Source of the DNA: Chloromonas sp. AAM2
Taxonomy: Eukaryota; Chlorophyta; Chlorophyceae; Chlamydomonadales; Chlamydomonadaceae
DNA length: 32,417 nucleotides
Direction of reading: 5' to 3'
NCBI GenBank assembly: GCA_004335635.1
Contig: QAXH01001898.1
Location: 1 to 32,417, forward strand
Under the pieces are notes generated by a model that saw nothing but the letters and a program-made list of their open reading frames with translations, was not told the origin of the DNA and did not search any database. This document shows, piece after piece, positions 21,601 through 32,377 of this stretch. A program made the position numbers and the translations under genes. How positions within the stretch are numbered: the stretch's first letter is position 1; the number at the start of each line of letters is the position of its first letter.

Positions 21601-24600
21601 GGCAAGGCAACTATGTCAGGCTCAAGAAACCAGGAATATGAGGCAGAATGGGAAGGCATGGCTAGGGCGTCGGTCCGTGTCAACGTACATACCCATTCAT
21701 CCCTGACGCTTTGCGTCCTGGAGTCTGGTGTTTAGCAAGCTGCATGTTCTGGTTCCTTGGTTTGGAAATCCTGGACAGAACCAGGGAGAGCGAGGTGGTC
21801 CAATCATTGGTTGACTCACATAACCTGTGCTCCATAAACTCCCACTCAACGCATCTCGTGCTAATTCTCTGGCCTATTTGCACCCATCACATGCGCATTC
21901 ACATGTTCTTGTCGCTCCAGGTGGCTTGTCTCCCAGCCCGCGCACGACCTGGGCCTGCTGACCCGCGAGAGCGCCCTGGACCTGGTGCTGCTGCCCTTCC
22001 TGCTGTGTGTGCACAAGGCGGCGGGCGTCTCAGCGCTCACACAGGTGATGACAGGGTGTGTCTGAGCAGGTGACAGATCTGGGTTCGAATCCAGGTGATG
22101 GCCGGAGGTTCTAAGCTAGCAGACTGAGTTGACTAGTTTAGCTAGTTTGATAATTTTGCACATGGAGCTTGAACCATCTTCTGTTCTACTTGTCCGACAA
22201 TACAGACGTAAAAACTCACTCACTCACTCACTCATTCATTCACTCGCAGGTCGTGCGGGAGGACGGGCTGGGGTGGGCGGCGAGGACCAACGGAAGGTGG
22301 GGGGTCCGTTGTCCGGGGCTCAGGAATCAGGCCGTGGCCACTGGAGCCCCCAGACGAGATACGGCCCAAAGTTTGTCGCCTTCGGCGCTCATGACCTAGG
22401 CTCCATTAGCTACAGTTATCTCAAATTGGCATCAGTAACAGGTACACAGGTGTTACCGTAGCTAGGTGCTACCGTAGCTAATGGATTTCTTCCATTGGGC
22501 AGCTGATGCCAGTGAAGTGATAGGCAAACATCATCAAGGCGTGAGACAGACCTGAAAGCTGTCATGCCGCATACAAAGTGTTGAACTGACGCGATTGAAG
22601 AGTTTGCAGCCATTTGTCTGCCCTGCCTGCCTGCCTGCCTGCCTGCAGCATCGTCATGGCTCCCTATTCCCTGCCATTCCCTGACCCGACAACACTATTG
22701 TTGCCACGTCTGTTTGCCCGCCCGCCCTGCCTGCAGCATGGTCATGGCTCCCCAGCGGCCCGGCGGTCCGCGCAACCCCCTCTCCTCCCTCCCGCCCGGC
22801 CACCCCGCCTCGGGCCTTGCGCCGGTCATGGAGCTGAGGGCCTTAGAGCTGCATGCGGGCAGCATGAAGGACGTGGTCCGGGCGGGCAAGCATGCGGGGT
22901 CACATTACCTCCTGGGCCTGGACAGACACGTGGTGCACATGAACGAACTGACAGGTACGTTTCCATGGCCCATACCTTTGTACATCAGGGAAACCGTCAC
23001 AGGACTTTGGACGGGATGTGTACCGGCCTGACCTACCCTTAGCAAGCATGAAGAAGAAAGGCAGGAAAATTGGGCATGGCCCTGTTGATGGCATGTGCTC
23101 ACGATGTGGGACAGGCGAGCTAGTTTAGAAGGCATAGTCTGGGAACGGAATGATATGGGAGGCGCTGCATGAACGCGTGGTGGCACATCTCTGCGTTTTC
23201 AAGGTCATGTTGAGTTGTGAGCGGCAGGTCCTGCTTACCCCGTATCATGGCCTGGCATCAGGGCTTCAACTGACTGGCGTCCTTGACAACTCTGTGTGCT
23301 CTGCCTTTATGGCGTCCTTTGGCCCGGTGTGGGTTTGCATGGCTCTTGATCAGTAGACATGTGCCACATGCCTGCCACGTGGCCCTGGTCACATGTCTGC
23401 TGTGTGCAGCTGCCCTCGCCTCCCCGGACATCACACGTCCCAAGCTCATGCTGCAAGGCGGAGGGCTGCACGTCAAACTAGACTTTGTGGGTGTTTGTAT
23501 GGCGCAGGGCGCATGCAGGATTAGACTTGCATGTTGAGTCAGTGCTCTGTGTGCGCAGGGCAAATCGTCAGCCGACAGGTTGCGGTTGGGACGGGCTGGA
23601 TAGCAGCTGCATGCATCGTAGGACAAAATGGCACCAGACACAATGCTTTGTGCCCTTGGTCGGATGGGGTGGCTTGGTCGGATAACATGTAATCACGCCA
23701 GCGTGGGTAAGTGTTTGCGTTCCTAGCACTAGGCATGCGCACGCACAACCAGAACCTTTACATGCCAGTACAAGACATCATCGTGTGCAGAGGCACGTGC
23801 AATACAAGCTGACAAGACAGGACGAGATAGGCCGATAGCTGACGATCATGAATGTGTGTTTGACTGCAGAGCGACCTGACATGCCATGACGCCATCAGGA
23901 CGTTGGCGGTGCGCGCCAGACAGTGTCCACAGATGCTGCTTACAGCTGCGGTGGGTGACGGGCGATCAACACACGACATACAAGAAGACGCATTCACGAC
24001 TCCTAATGCTCGTCCGTGGTGCATTCTAACTAGAAGACAGTTGCTTGTCTGCCCCTGCGTGTCATGTTCAACCACTCCCCACTCAACACTGATGGTTGAG
24101 ATCTTTCGGTCGCATTTTAATCCCAACCGGTCAACATGCTAGTGTTGCTTGAAATCTGCGTACCCCGCCGTCTTGTTGAATGCAGTCCAAATGGTAACAT
24201 CAATATCCGTTTCTATCACGTGCAGGATTTGGATGAACTTCTCCCCTTAATCAAAGCACAAGACGCAGAGGCCCATTTTCGCAAGTTCCTGGGCTCTTGT
24301 CGGATAACAGCTGAGCCCAGGTATCCACAGAGCCCAGGTACCCGCATGAACCATGCCGGGGCGGGCCAATTCCGCCCCACCCACACCCCACCTGCTCTTA
24401 CAGGCCATGGATGTGCAGGCCTGTACCTCATGAACACCAGGCCCGGATCAAGCGGGTTAGCCTCGCCGCTCAGCCCTGGACAAGCGTTACTGGGCAGCGG
24501 TGGGCCGAGCTCTGTTTTGAACGGAGCCAGCGGCCCGCCTTCCCCCATGCGAACTGCTGGGAAAAGCGCGGCCTATGGCGGCATGCCGGGCGACCACCAG

Positions 24601-27600
24601 GCCCATAACCTGGTCGTGTTCATTTCGTCGAACAACGTGTCGTACTTGGCCGTGGACGCTGCACTGGCGATAGCAAAGTGAGGCTAAGTGTCAAGGAGCG
24701 AGAAGGCTGGGTTTGCATGCGCTTTGGATGAGGTTTGAGTGAGAAGGCCAAGTGCCACTGATATTAACAGATCCTTAAAACTGGACCTCCTATCACCTTC
24801 CAGGCCAGCCAGCGCACCAAGTCAGCGAGGGCAAAGAGGGGTGTGGCAGCGGAAGACAAATGCTATGCGGATAAAACGTTGTTTTGCCCCCATGTGAATC
24901 ATCGGCCATGTCCCATTTGCCTTTCACCTTCAACCTGTGCCACGTGCCTTGGCAGGCCTGGCCGTGACGTCATCCATCTGGTAACGGTCGTGTCCGGCTA
25001 CATGCACGTGGAGGGTGGCCAGGCCCTGCTGGACGCGCACTATGCAAATGTGGCGCGGGCGCTTGTTGAGGCGCGGCAGGAGGTGCTGGTGAGTCGGCTG
25101 ACTGATCACTGCTGGTTAGGCAGCTGGGAATCATTGCTGATGCCTTGTCCGACCAGGCCCCAAAACGTCCAACCATGGATGCCTTATCCTCGTCCTGTCA
25201 CACTGGTGGTGCGCAGCGGGCCACTGACGTGCTTCATGGCTCTGTGCCGCATGCCATTGGTGTGATGCATTCAACGTGTAAGGGCAACAACAGTTGATGT
25301 TCATTCCTCATGTGCCGCACATATGCATCACATGCTGCCCACGTGCTGCCCACATGCTCCCCACATACCACACATGCTGCTCACGTGTCTGTTTAGGTGC
25401 TAGATAAGGAGGACCCTCAGCTGCTTGCCTCCATGGAGCAGTACGTGACAGCCTCGGGGGCTGATCTGGTGGTCATGACCACTAAGGCACTCAACGCAAC
25501 ACAGTTACAGGTATTAAAGGAAGGGGAAAGGGTCATGCCATGCGTTGGGTGGACAGGACATGGATGCTGGAGGATCGACCAAGGCAGACTAGGAATTAAA
25601 TCTAGGTGGGCCAGTGTAAATGTGCGATCTGAAAATACCAACTCCAGCTCTTGAGCCATGGATTGAGCATCACGATGAGGGGTGTGGCCTATAGCGGAAT
25701 AGGAGAAAGGCAAAACAAGCCACCACTGCTTGATCGTAACTGCTTAATGCCAAGTTATGTTGCACATCCTCACCACTCAAGCCCCGATCAACTACCTTGC
25801 CTTGTCCTTGCCTGGCCCTCTCAGGCTTCTGCTATCCTAGGCTCCGTGACCCTGGCTGCCCTGAAGCGGCTGTCGGTGCCTGTGATGGTTGTGAACGCCA
25901 ACAGCCTCAACATTCAGGACAGGGGACTGCACCACACCGTGCGCGCTATGGCATTGGTGGGTGGGGATGGTGTGGTGGTGTGCTGCTGGTATTGGTGTGG
26001 GCGTGGGGATGTTCCAGCATCCACTATGATGAAGTTAGTTGTGGTTAGTATGGGTCTGTGTGTGTGTGGTGGGGGTTGTTGTGGTGTGTGTGGGGTGGGG
26101 TTGTGCGGGCTGTGGTATGAGGTGAAGGTGTGCATGAGCGTGGGGAAGGAGCGGTTGTATATGTGGGTGTGTGGGCCGTTGCTGTGTATGGTTACGTCGG
26201 GGTGGACACTACCAAAGTCGGACCAGCAGCAATCAACTGCAAAGCAAAGCAAACCAATCCAGCCCTTCCTAGCCAGCTCATCACCATGATAAGACAGCCA
26301 GAAGTGCTGTGCCCTCATGTGTCATGTGCCACGTGTGCAGGTGCATCGCCATGCGGCTCCCCTGGTCCAGTACATGACTGAGCGGGTGCTGCAGCCGGCA
26401 AGGGGTGACTCAATGGTCCTGTGCAGGGTGCGACAGGACCATGGGAGGATAGGGGGTAACCAGGGGCTGTGCCATGCAATAGATGTTGAGGGGTTTCAAA
26501 GCAGCTGTTCTTGTGCCAGGTTGCTGCATCTCAACCATAACTCCCATCTGTTTATACTTTGTTGTTCGGCGATTGTTAGCAGTGTGCGGTTTCAGGAGCC
26601 GTCGGCCCCCTTGGTGTGGTGATGTGATCCATCTCCTGCATGACCTGTACTGGTACATCACGACTGTGGAACCGGCTGGTGCACGTCCAAGTGTTTAGTG
26701 TACTGGCGTCCCATGCACTTGTGTTGCCCTGGTTTTCCCGGCCTCAGGTTGAGGATCCCTCGCTGGGGGGTGTGGTCAGGGTCAACGCAGCGGGCACCAG
26801 CGCACAGGGCGGCAAAGCAGCCGGACTCAAACTCAACCACAAGTAAGACACAACAGGGGACGTGCACACACCATACAATATATGGCCACATGTGCCTTAC
26901 TGCCTATGCCGGCTCATACCGTATTCCACATGAACTCTTGCACTGCAAGTGCCTGATCTTATACCGTAGCACCGGCAAGGCCTTGCCCTGTTTGGATGAT
27001 TTGCCACACTCGGTCGATCGTTTGCCTCCCCTCTGTTCCGCAAAGTTGGTTTCCGAGGTACCGCAAACGTCATGCCAGTGCCATTGTGCTTGTTTGCCAT
27101 CATCATACACAAAACAGGTGGAGTAGTTGAAGGCACCAGGTACTGGAGCGTTCACGCTCGGTGTGTGTGGGCCTGCCTGCTGTGGTCGCTCTTTTATGGG
27201 CGCCAGTGTCATTGTTCTCGCTTGAAGTGCCCTGGAGAATGGTAAAGTTTTCTCAGGGAGCCCTTGGATGCCGTGCATTTTCTGATGTCTGAGCCAGACG
27301 AAACGTTGCCATCCAGGTTACACACTCTCAGCCATTACAATCCATTTGTGCAGACCTGGGGTTGTGTAACCCATACACCATGTGGCAACAACGCGTAACC
27401 CGGTCAACAGTCTTACCGCCGTGCGTCCATGCCTCTGCCCGCCCGCATGTGCTCTTGCCCCTTATGATTAACCACACATCAGTTTCTAGTCTGACCTCCA
27501 TGCACCCGCCTGCCTGTCTGCAGGGAGCAGCAGGTGTTGATGCTCCAGCGCGGGCTGGCCTCCATGACGCAGGCCGCCACCCTCTCAGGCCTGCCACCCC

Positions 27601-28274
27601 CGCTGGTGGTCAGCCTGGAGGAGGAGCGGGTGGAGGACATCACCCGCCTCATCAACAAGGAGGGAGTGCACATCATGGGGTACCTGGTGAGTGTAGCTGG
27701 GTGTTTGATACTGATCAATCACAGCGTGAATTTACGTGCGCTGAGCTGAGGGTTGGTGAGCCAACGAGTTTTGACAATCACCTCTGCCAGTTTCAGAACA
27801 CGAAGCTGAGGTGGCTCAGTGTGTGTTGATACGAGTGATGCTGGCAACACAGAGAAAACTCGTCAGCGCTGTTGGCTGTACAAGCGCGCAGCATGTGTCC
27901 ATGCTGTCACCATCCATGTAAAAGAAAAGCAGCCAACCTGCATGATTAGTTCATCCTTCAAAACCTTTTCCTTTACCACTTGTGGTGAAACTTTGCAAAT
28001 GAAGGATGTGCCTTGGTTGATCGGCCTGAACACAGGTGATGGGTGCGGCGAGATATGTCACCTGGTTGCCCTGCTGATGCTCTGGCTCATCCGGCGCTGT
28101 GTTGCGATGTCCTTCCCTTGTGCCGTGCAGATGCCCCACAACCTGGGCAAGGTGCCGGAGCAGCTCGTGCACCTGATCCACTCGTGCCGCTGCGCCGTGC
28201 TGGTGTTCAAGCACCATGGCGCACATGGACAACAGCAGCAACAGGGGCATGCATGGCCACATGGGGCCAAATGA
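18682..28274 (+). CDS. USP-domain protein with a large unassigned N-terminal half (860 residues)
   Basis: Nineteen exons join in phase: 18682-18811, 19020-19090, 19600-19704, 20122-20297, 20791-20875, 21248-21396, 21921-22044, 22250-22296, 22737-22954, 23410-23486, 23870-23950, 24226-24677, 24956-25088, 25397-25510, 25825-25956, 26341-26427, 26748-26842, 27524-27686, 28131-28274 (TGA). Residues about 548-690 form a universal stress protein domain: NLVVFISSNNVSYLAVDAAL, DVIHLVTVVSGY, ADLVVMTTKALNATQLQ, ILGSVTLAALKRLSVPVMVV. The ATP-loop pattern G-2X-G-9X-G(S/T) is A-2X-A-9X-GS here, so ATP binding may be lost. Residues about 700-848 look like a second, divergent USP domain ending HSCRCAVLVF. 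Residues 44-420 are unassigned; LDVLRRHNFAGLEPKNIMVF and ALEEMQARGVQWL faintly resemble UDP-sugar pyrophosphorylases, but their G-rich catalytic loop is absent. A Pro/Gly/Ser linker (residues about 455-540) joins the halves. Exon 1 may not be the true first exon. Confidence 0.85.
19202..19586. repeat. 48-49 bp minisatellite in intron 2, interrupted by a gap
   Basis: The unit GGCACTACTCATGCCTGGTG plus about 29 bp occurs twice at 49-bp spacing before the N run. After the N run it occurs at 48-bp spacing in a variant where CTTGCTCGATTGACC becomes CGTGCCGCTTGACC. The array ends 14 bp before the acceptor of exon 3. Long frames seen across it on both strands are artefacts of the repeat and the gap. 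Confidence 0.95.
19304..19470. other. Assembly gap (167 N)
   Basis: The run of N lies inside the minisatellite, so it probably replaces further repeat copies that could not be assembled. It is wholly intronic in the proposed gene model. The true size may differ from 167. Confidence 0.99.
21392..21485 (+). repeat. Duplicated 5' splice-site segment (19 bp)
   Basis: GTGCAGTGAGTGGGAAGGC occurs at 21392-21410, spanning the donor of exon 6 (GTGAGT at 21397), and again exactly at 21467-21485. The copies are 75 nt apart. Using the second donor would add 75 nt with an in-frame TGA directly after the first GTGCAG. Confidence 0.85.
22057..22105 (+). other. tRNA-like A-box/B-box remnant in intron 7
   Basis: TGTCTGAGCAGGTG resembles an internal polymerase III A box, and GGTTCGAATCC is a perfect B box. 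They are only about 15 nt apart, too close for a whole tRNA. No acceptor stem or full T-stem can be formed. This looks like a deleted tRNA or the head of a tRNA-derived SINE in the intron. Confidence 0.4.
22213..22246 (+). repeat. (CTCA)n simple repeat acting as polypyrimidine tract
   Basis: Eight or so CTCA/TTCA units run directly into the CGCAG acceptor of exon 8 (22250-22296, only 47 nt). The pyrimidine tract of this splice site is therefore built from a length-variable microsatellite. Confidence 0.85.
22403..22484. repeat. 11-bp inverted repeat in intron 8
   Basis: CCATTAGCTAC (22403-22413) and GTAGCTAATGG (22474-22484) are perfect complements with 60 nt between them. TACCGTAGCTA is also directly repeated next to the right arm. 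No coding content is seen; it could be a small MITE or an intron structure. Confidence 0.7.
22639..22753 (+). repeat. Duplicated 3' splice site (decoy and used acceptor)
   Basis: CTGCCTGCAGCATCGTCATG at about 22640 is repeated with one change (CATGG for CATCG) at about 22728. The right copy is the acceptor of exon 9 (starts 22737). The left copy follows a (CCTG)n tract and would start the exon 88 nt earlier, which shifts the frame of all downstream codons. Confidence 0.8.
25317..25387. repeat. CACATGCTGCC-type short tandem repeat in intron 13
   Basis: Several imperfect copies of a 12-bp unit (CACATGCTGCCC, CACGTGCTGCCC, CACATGCTCCCC and so on) end 9 nt before the acceptor TTTAG of exon 14. 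They contribute CACGTG motifs, but nothing suggests a regulatory role. Confidence 0.75.
25957..26200 (+). repeat. G/T-rich low-complexity stretch in intron 15
   Basis: The intron after exon 15 starts with about 240 nt dominated by GGGT, GGTG and GTGTG runs on the coding strand, including many GGG triplets. It could form G-quadruplexes in RNA. It holds no exon. Confidence 0.7.
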
Positions 28275-29570
28275 GTGGGCTTGGAAGCAGGAACTTTGCA
28301 TGGACTTCTGGAGCAAGCACAAATGCCATGTCACCGCACGAGCATGCAGTGCGCGCCAGGTCGATTGGTTACTGCACTTCAAGGCTCGGCAAACTGATTA
28401 CCCTTACACGTGATTTACTCATGCTTGTGACATACAGCACTCGTAGATTTGGTTTGGTAGCCACAGAGGTCGCATCAGGCTGCAAGCCCCTGGAGTTTGA
28501 TGTTGCACTAAACAGTAACATCCTTGGCAGACACATAGGCAGTGCACTTTCTGGACACAAAGGAAGTCTAGAAGCACTTGACTACCGTACTGCGCATAAC
28601 TAGTTTGCATGGGGGGTCTGGGCAAACGCAAACTGGTTACGTGCCGAAAAGAGCCGAAACCGTTTCGCAAAATTATTGACTTGCAATGATGTCACGTCTG
28701 AAAGGGCTTTGATACCACATGGACTAAATGGTGCAACTGACTGCAGCAGGAAATGATGCATGTGTGGCGTGGCGGTAGTGTGCAGGGCTAGTGCCTAGAT
28801 TTGCTGGCTGCATCTGCTGGGTCAAGCAGCTAAGGGCGCTAACTGTTCATGCATGGTTTGCAGGAGTGGTACACTTGTAGGCCCAAAGCGTTGAGTGCGC
28901 TGGGCTGATCCCCGGGATGCCATATGAACACTTGCTGTTTGGCTGTGGTCACAGCTTCAGGATGCGCAAGACGCAATGTTAGGTGTGCCAGGCTGATCCT
29001 GAGGGTGGCACATGGAAGCCGCAGTAGTTGGCAAAAAAACAGTAGTTGGCTGTGGTCACAGGTGCAGACGTCTGAGGTCCATGTTTGTATGGGTGCCCAA
29101 TGGGCCTTGTTGGCAGTGTTAGCTGTACTGGTAACCGGCGTGGCTTAACGTGGTTTACTTGTTGTTTACAAATGTGTGTGGCGTAGAACACCCAAGAAAG
29201 TGGAGGTTGCTTGCTCACGGGAGAGAAGTGAGCGGGCAAGTTGCATACTATTGCTACCAGCGCCGGTGATGGGTTTTGCTGAGACTGACATGCAGACTCT
29301 GCGATCACTTTCTGATGCCATGGGTGCCAGGTGGATGTGCACATTTAAGGCTTCAGTTCACGTGGAACTAAGACAATAGCCGGCCTCTGGCACGTACCTA
29401 TCCTGGCTGATACTGATACTATGTCACACCTATCACACATGAGGGGGAGGACTCCAACCCGTCCAACCTACAAGTGAAGGGGATTACGACACACCTAGTA
29501 GTGGTGGTGGTCAACCCTCGAGGTGCTATCCTGACCGCCGACCCAAAAGGGGCTTGAAAATATGCATGTC

Positions 29571-29610
29571 GGAATCAAATGTCATGCCTCAAGTCAAGTG
29601 ATTTGATTCC
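29571..29610. repeat. Perfect 10-bp inverted repeat
   Basis: GGAATCAAAT (29571-29580) and ATTTGATTCC (29601-29610) flank a 20-nt loop. It may be a protein-binding palindrome or part of a small element. Confidence 0.7.
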
Positions 29611-29723
29611 AAAATGCTTTTCTCATTGCCATGCCATGTTCGTTTTTGGGCTGTAACGTGTCTCCATTCATCTATAACGTGGAACCCTTGCTACACAGCC
29701 CGGTACCCAGACGTTAAATCTCG

Positions 29724-29890
29724 TTAAGGGTGCGTTCACACATTAATTTGGGCAAATAATTTGGATCCAAATTTGGATAATAATCTGGGTTAAAAGGCGG
29801 AAGATGAAGCCCAAATTTGGACGCAAATTTGCCCGCGGTCACACTGTAGAGTTGCACCCAAATTTGGACAGGCAAATTAGGGATGGTAAT
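29724..29890. mobile_element. Probable end of a non-autonomous DNA transposon
   Basis: TTAA is followed by GGGTGCGTTCACAC, a type of terminus seen in several eukaryotic DNA-transposon families. AT-rich palindromes come next: CCAAATTTGG at 29767, 29811 and 29858, and GCAAATTTGC at 29823, plus a second GCGGTCACAC-type motif at about 29835. Clustered subterminal palindromes are typical transposase-binding arrangements. I could not find a clear matching right terminus; TGTGAGTGTGCGTAAC near 30152 is only a weak candidate. The superfamily is undetermined. Confidence 0.4.
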
Positions 29891-30636
29891 CTGGCATGTT
29901 CACGTAAATCGGTGTTGGGCTGTTTAATTGCTCTGGGGATGCATGTACATGGAACCTGTGTGAGCAGCTGGCGTGTGGTGGCAGATTTATGGACACTTGA
30001 TGGTCAGCTTCTCAATTGCGCTGATCTAGCGTTTGCTGTCTGCTCATGTGATGAAATACCATGCTGGGTCGCCAACAGCCCTATCTCTTCTGTCAGTAGC
30101 CTTAGCAGAAGCCTGGGCAGCAGACTGGGCAGCGGTAGTGGTAAATTTGGTGTGAGTGTGCGTAACTATGTGTGTACTGTGTAGTAGGCCGTATACACTG
30201 TATACTTAATATGGACATGTGTTCTATAAATACTACTTCCTCACAAAATCAGACACTGCAGACACAGAGAATTAGACAAAATTGTCCCAGACTGGCAAAC
30301 AACTGTTTTCTTGCGTTTGTTCATCAGCAGATCAATTCACGCACTAAGCCAGGCAATAGCCCGAGCATTCCTTGCGCTCCTCTTCGCCTTGCCGTAGTTT
30401 GAAACAATTGGCTTCCAGTTGCGGCAAAGACACTCTGAACGTTCAGGTGTAGAACCCGTTACTAGCCACCCGGGAACCCTGGACGGACAGCGATGGATTT
30501 CGTTGTGACGACCTGAGCACGAGAGCTATCTTAGAACTCTGTTTAATCGACATCACATCACATCAGCTGTTTGGCAATTTATACACCGCAGAAAGGACCA
30601 GTTGCCGGTAACTGGCGTGCCAAGCCCTGGCCGAGG

Positions 30637-32377
30637 ATGGGAAATGCATTGCAGGGATCAGCAGACTCTCATTCTGAAGCGCCTGGTATTTCTGGTATAA
30701 AGCTCGCGTACAAATGTCGAGAACGACAAGGCGTTCATCAGGATATGAATCTTCCCCTCAGCGTTTACTTCATCTCTTCAGGCCACAACAGGTACGTGCG
30801 CATCAAGCTTCATGCAGGCCGAGCCACGACGATGGACAACTACCCGTATGGGCACGCCTTGGGCAGGGCTGGGCGGGCTTGCTTGTACACTTGCTCATGT
30901 ACCGGCAAAACACATCAATTCTCTCGAAAGCCTGCCTGACATGGTTGCGGCCCTGATGCTGCCAGTGGACATTTTTGGCTGTAGTGTGAGATGATGTATT
31001 AATGCATATCCTCGTTGGTCCGAACCTCCCCATGATTGACCTTGCACGTCCCTATGACTTTCACCTTGATCCTGCAGCTATTTGCATGGCAACCAACTCA
31101 GCTCAGACAGCGGCACTCAGACCATCACCTCCAGTCTGAAACAAGGGTGCCGAGTCATCGAGCTAGACATATACAACATGCAGCAAGGATTTCAAGGTCC
31201 TGTGTGTAAACATGGTGGCACACTGACAGCGCCAATCAACCTGAAAGTGAGTTGTGGGAGGCGCAAAGGCCAGCATGTAGCATATTGTCGCCACATCTGA
31301 CCCTGAGCCATGGCCGATAGCCTCTCACTTGATAGTACAGAGTTCACACTACCAGGAACGTGCAAAACTGGTCCTGATGCGTACTCCAGCTTCAGGCCAA
31401 TGCTACATGCCAGTGATGCATGCAGCGCACGCAGCCCACCGCCATACCCCAGCAACTGCAAGCAAAACTGGTGAAATTACCACTGCCCGGTGCGCCATAT
31501 GTCAAATACACTTAACGGTCCAACAGGTGGTTCATTGCCTTGTCATGCATGCCCCTGGTGCAGCCCTGTGTGGAAGCCATTCGCAAGGACGCTTTCACAA
31601 CATCACCCTACCCTGTCATAATCACCATTGTAAGTGAGCAGTGCTCTACTCAGAAGGGCTCTACTCAGCTCCATTGAGGACAAATGGCATGCAGTCACCG
31701 CAGACTCGCCAGTATCCTGCACATTGCAGATCTTGGGGCTGCTGAGTGATGGTGACTGAGGTCAGAAAACCAGGCATGAGAACAGTATGTGGCAACAACA
31801 AGCCTAGAGTGGAAAGAGCTACAGTCGCCTGCCAAGCACACACTTTTCACGCGCTAGTGCAGACGCGCAGAAGCACATGGTGTCAGCGAGTACTGGAGGC
31901 TACCACATGCATCACATGGAGGGCATGTTTTCATATGTTGTTCTGTCCTGGCTGCTCCCGCCTGCAGGAAAACCACACAGACACTGTGAACCAGGTGCGC
32001 TAAACCGCATCAAGGCTACGTGCTGTGCTGTCCTTTTACCTGGCACTACTGTCCTTTGCTCTGTCGTTTGAGCCACTTCACACTGTCTCTGTGATGTGCT
32101 GTTCACTCCATTCTGCGTGACATTACAAGCACATCAGTCAACAGGACTGGATCTTAAGCCAGCCCTCATAGTAATGGAAGGCATGACCTTAGAGCTTGAC
32201 TCGCAACGCTTGTGCTGGACTAGAGCGTGATCGCCTTTCTCATTTTGCACTGCACGTCCCTGTGTGCAGCGCCAAATGGCATTTATCTTCAAGGAGGTTC
32301 TCGGTGACCTGCTCTTTGTCCCGTACTCTTGGGAGCGGGGCAAGGCGTGGAAGTCACCCGAGCAGCTTAGAGGGAAG
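30637..32377 (+). CDS. Phosphoinositide-specific phospholipase C, X domain (3' end outside window)
   Basis: PI-PLC cleaves phosphatidylinositol bisphosphate to inositol trisphosphate and diacylglycerol at membranes. Exons: 30637(?)-30791, 31078-31246, 31564-31629, 31968-31994, 32270-32377, all phase-matched; a donor GTAAGG follows the last, so the gene continues right. The X domain starts at VHQDMNLPLSVYFI; the first junction makes GHNSYLHGNQ (catalytic His, Ca2+-binding Asn). CRVIELDIYN supplies the Glu and Asp ligands, CKHGGTLT the second catalytic His, SPYPVIITIENH the third Ca2+-site Glu. SPEQLRGK matches the end of X. All expected active-site residues are present, so activity is likely. 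The start at 30637 (MGNALQGSADS) leaves only about 40 residues before X, with no EF-hands; an acceptor-like ATTGCAG at 30654 means an unseen 5' exon is also possible. The Y and C2 domains should lie beyond the window. Confidence 0.9.

Larger units (their letters stand above)
28275..30636. other. Intergenic region, no gene recognised
   Basis: This stretch of 2.4 kb separates the USP gene from the PLC gene. It contains a 16-bp direct repeat TTGGCTGTGGTCACAG (28939 and 29046), a 10-bp hairpin at 29571-29610, a probable transposon end near 29724 and an odd palindrome GTATACACTGTATAC (30191-30205). Exons for an EF-hand region of PLC were looked for here and not found, though small exons could be missed. 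Confidence 0.45.

Noticed and set aside
22057..22130. Complete tRNA gene
   Set aside because: The A and B boxes are too close, the T-stem has a mismatch, and no acceptor stem pairs.
24321..24403. Possible intron within exon 12 of the USP gene
   Set aside because: Splicing it out would put the rest in a frame that stops before the USP core, while the unspliced frame stays open and gives a good USP sequence.
25317..25387. CRISPR-like array
   Set aside because: The units are short, imperfect and contiguous without spacers, and the context is a eukaryotic intron.
29804..30184. 126-codon + strand frame
   Set aside because: It overlaps the palindromic transposon-like end, has no domain and no splice support.
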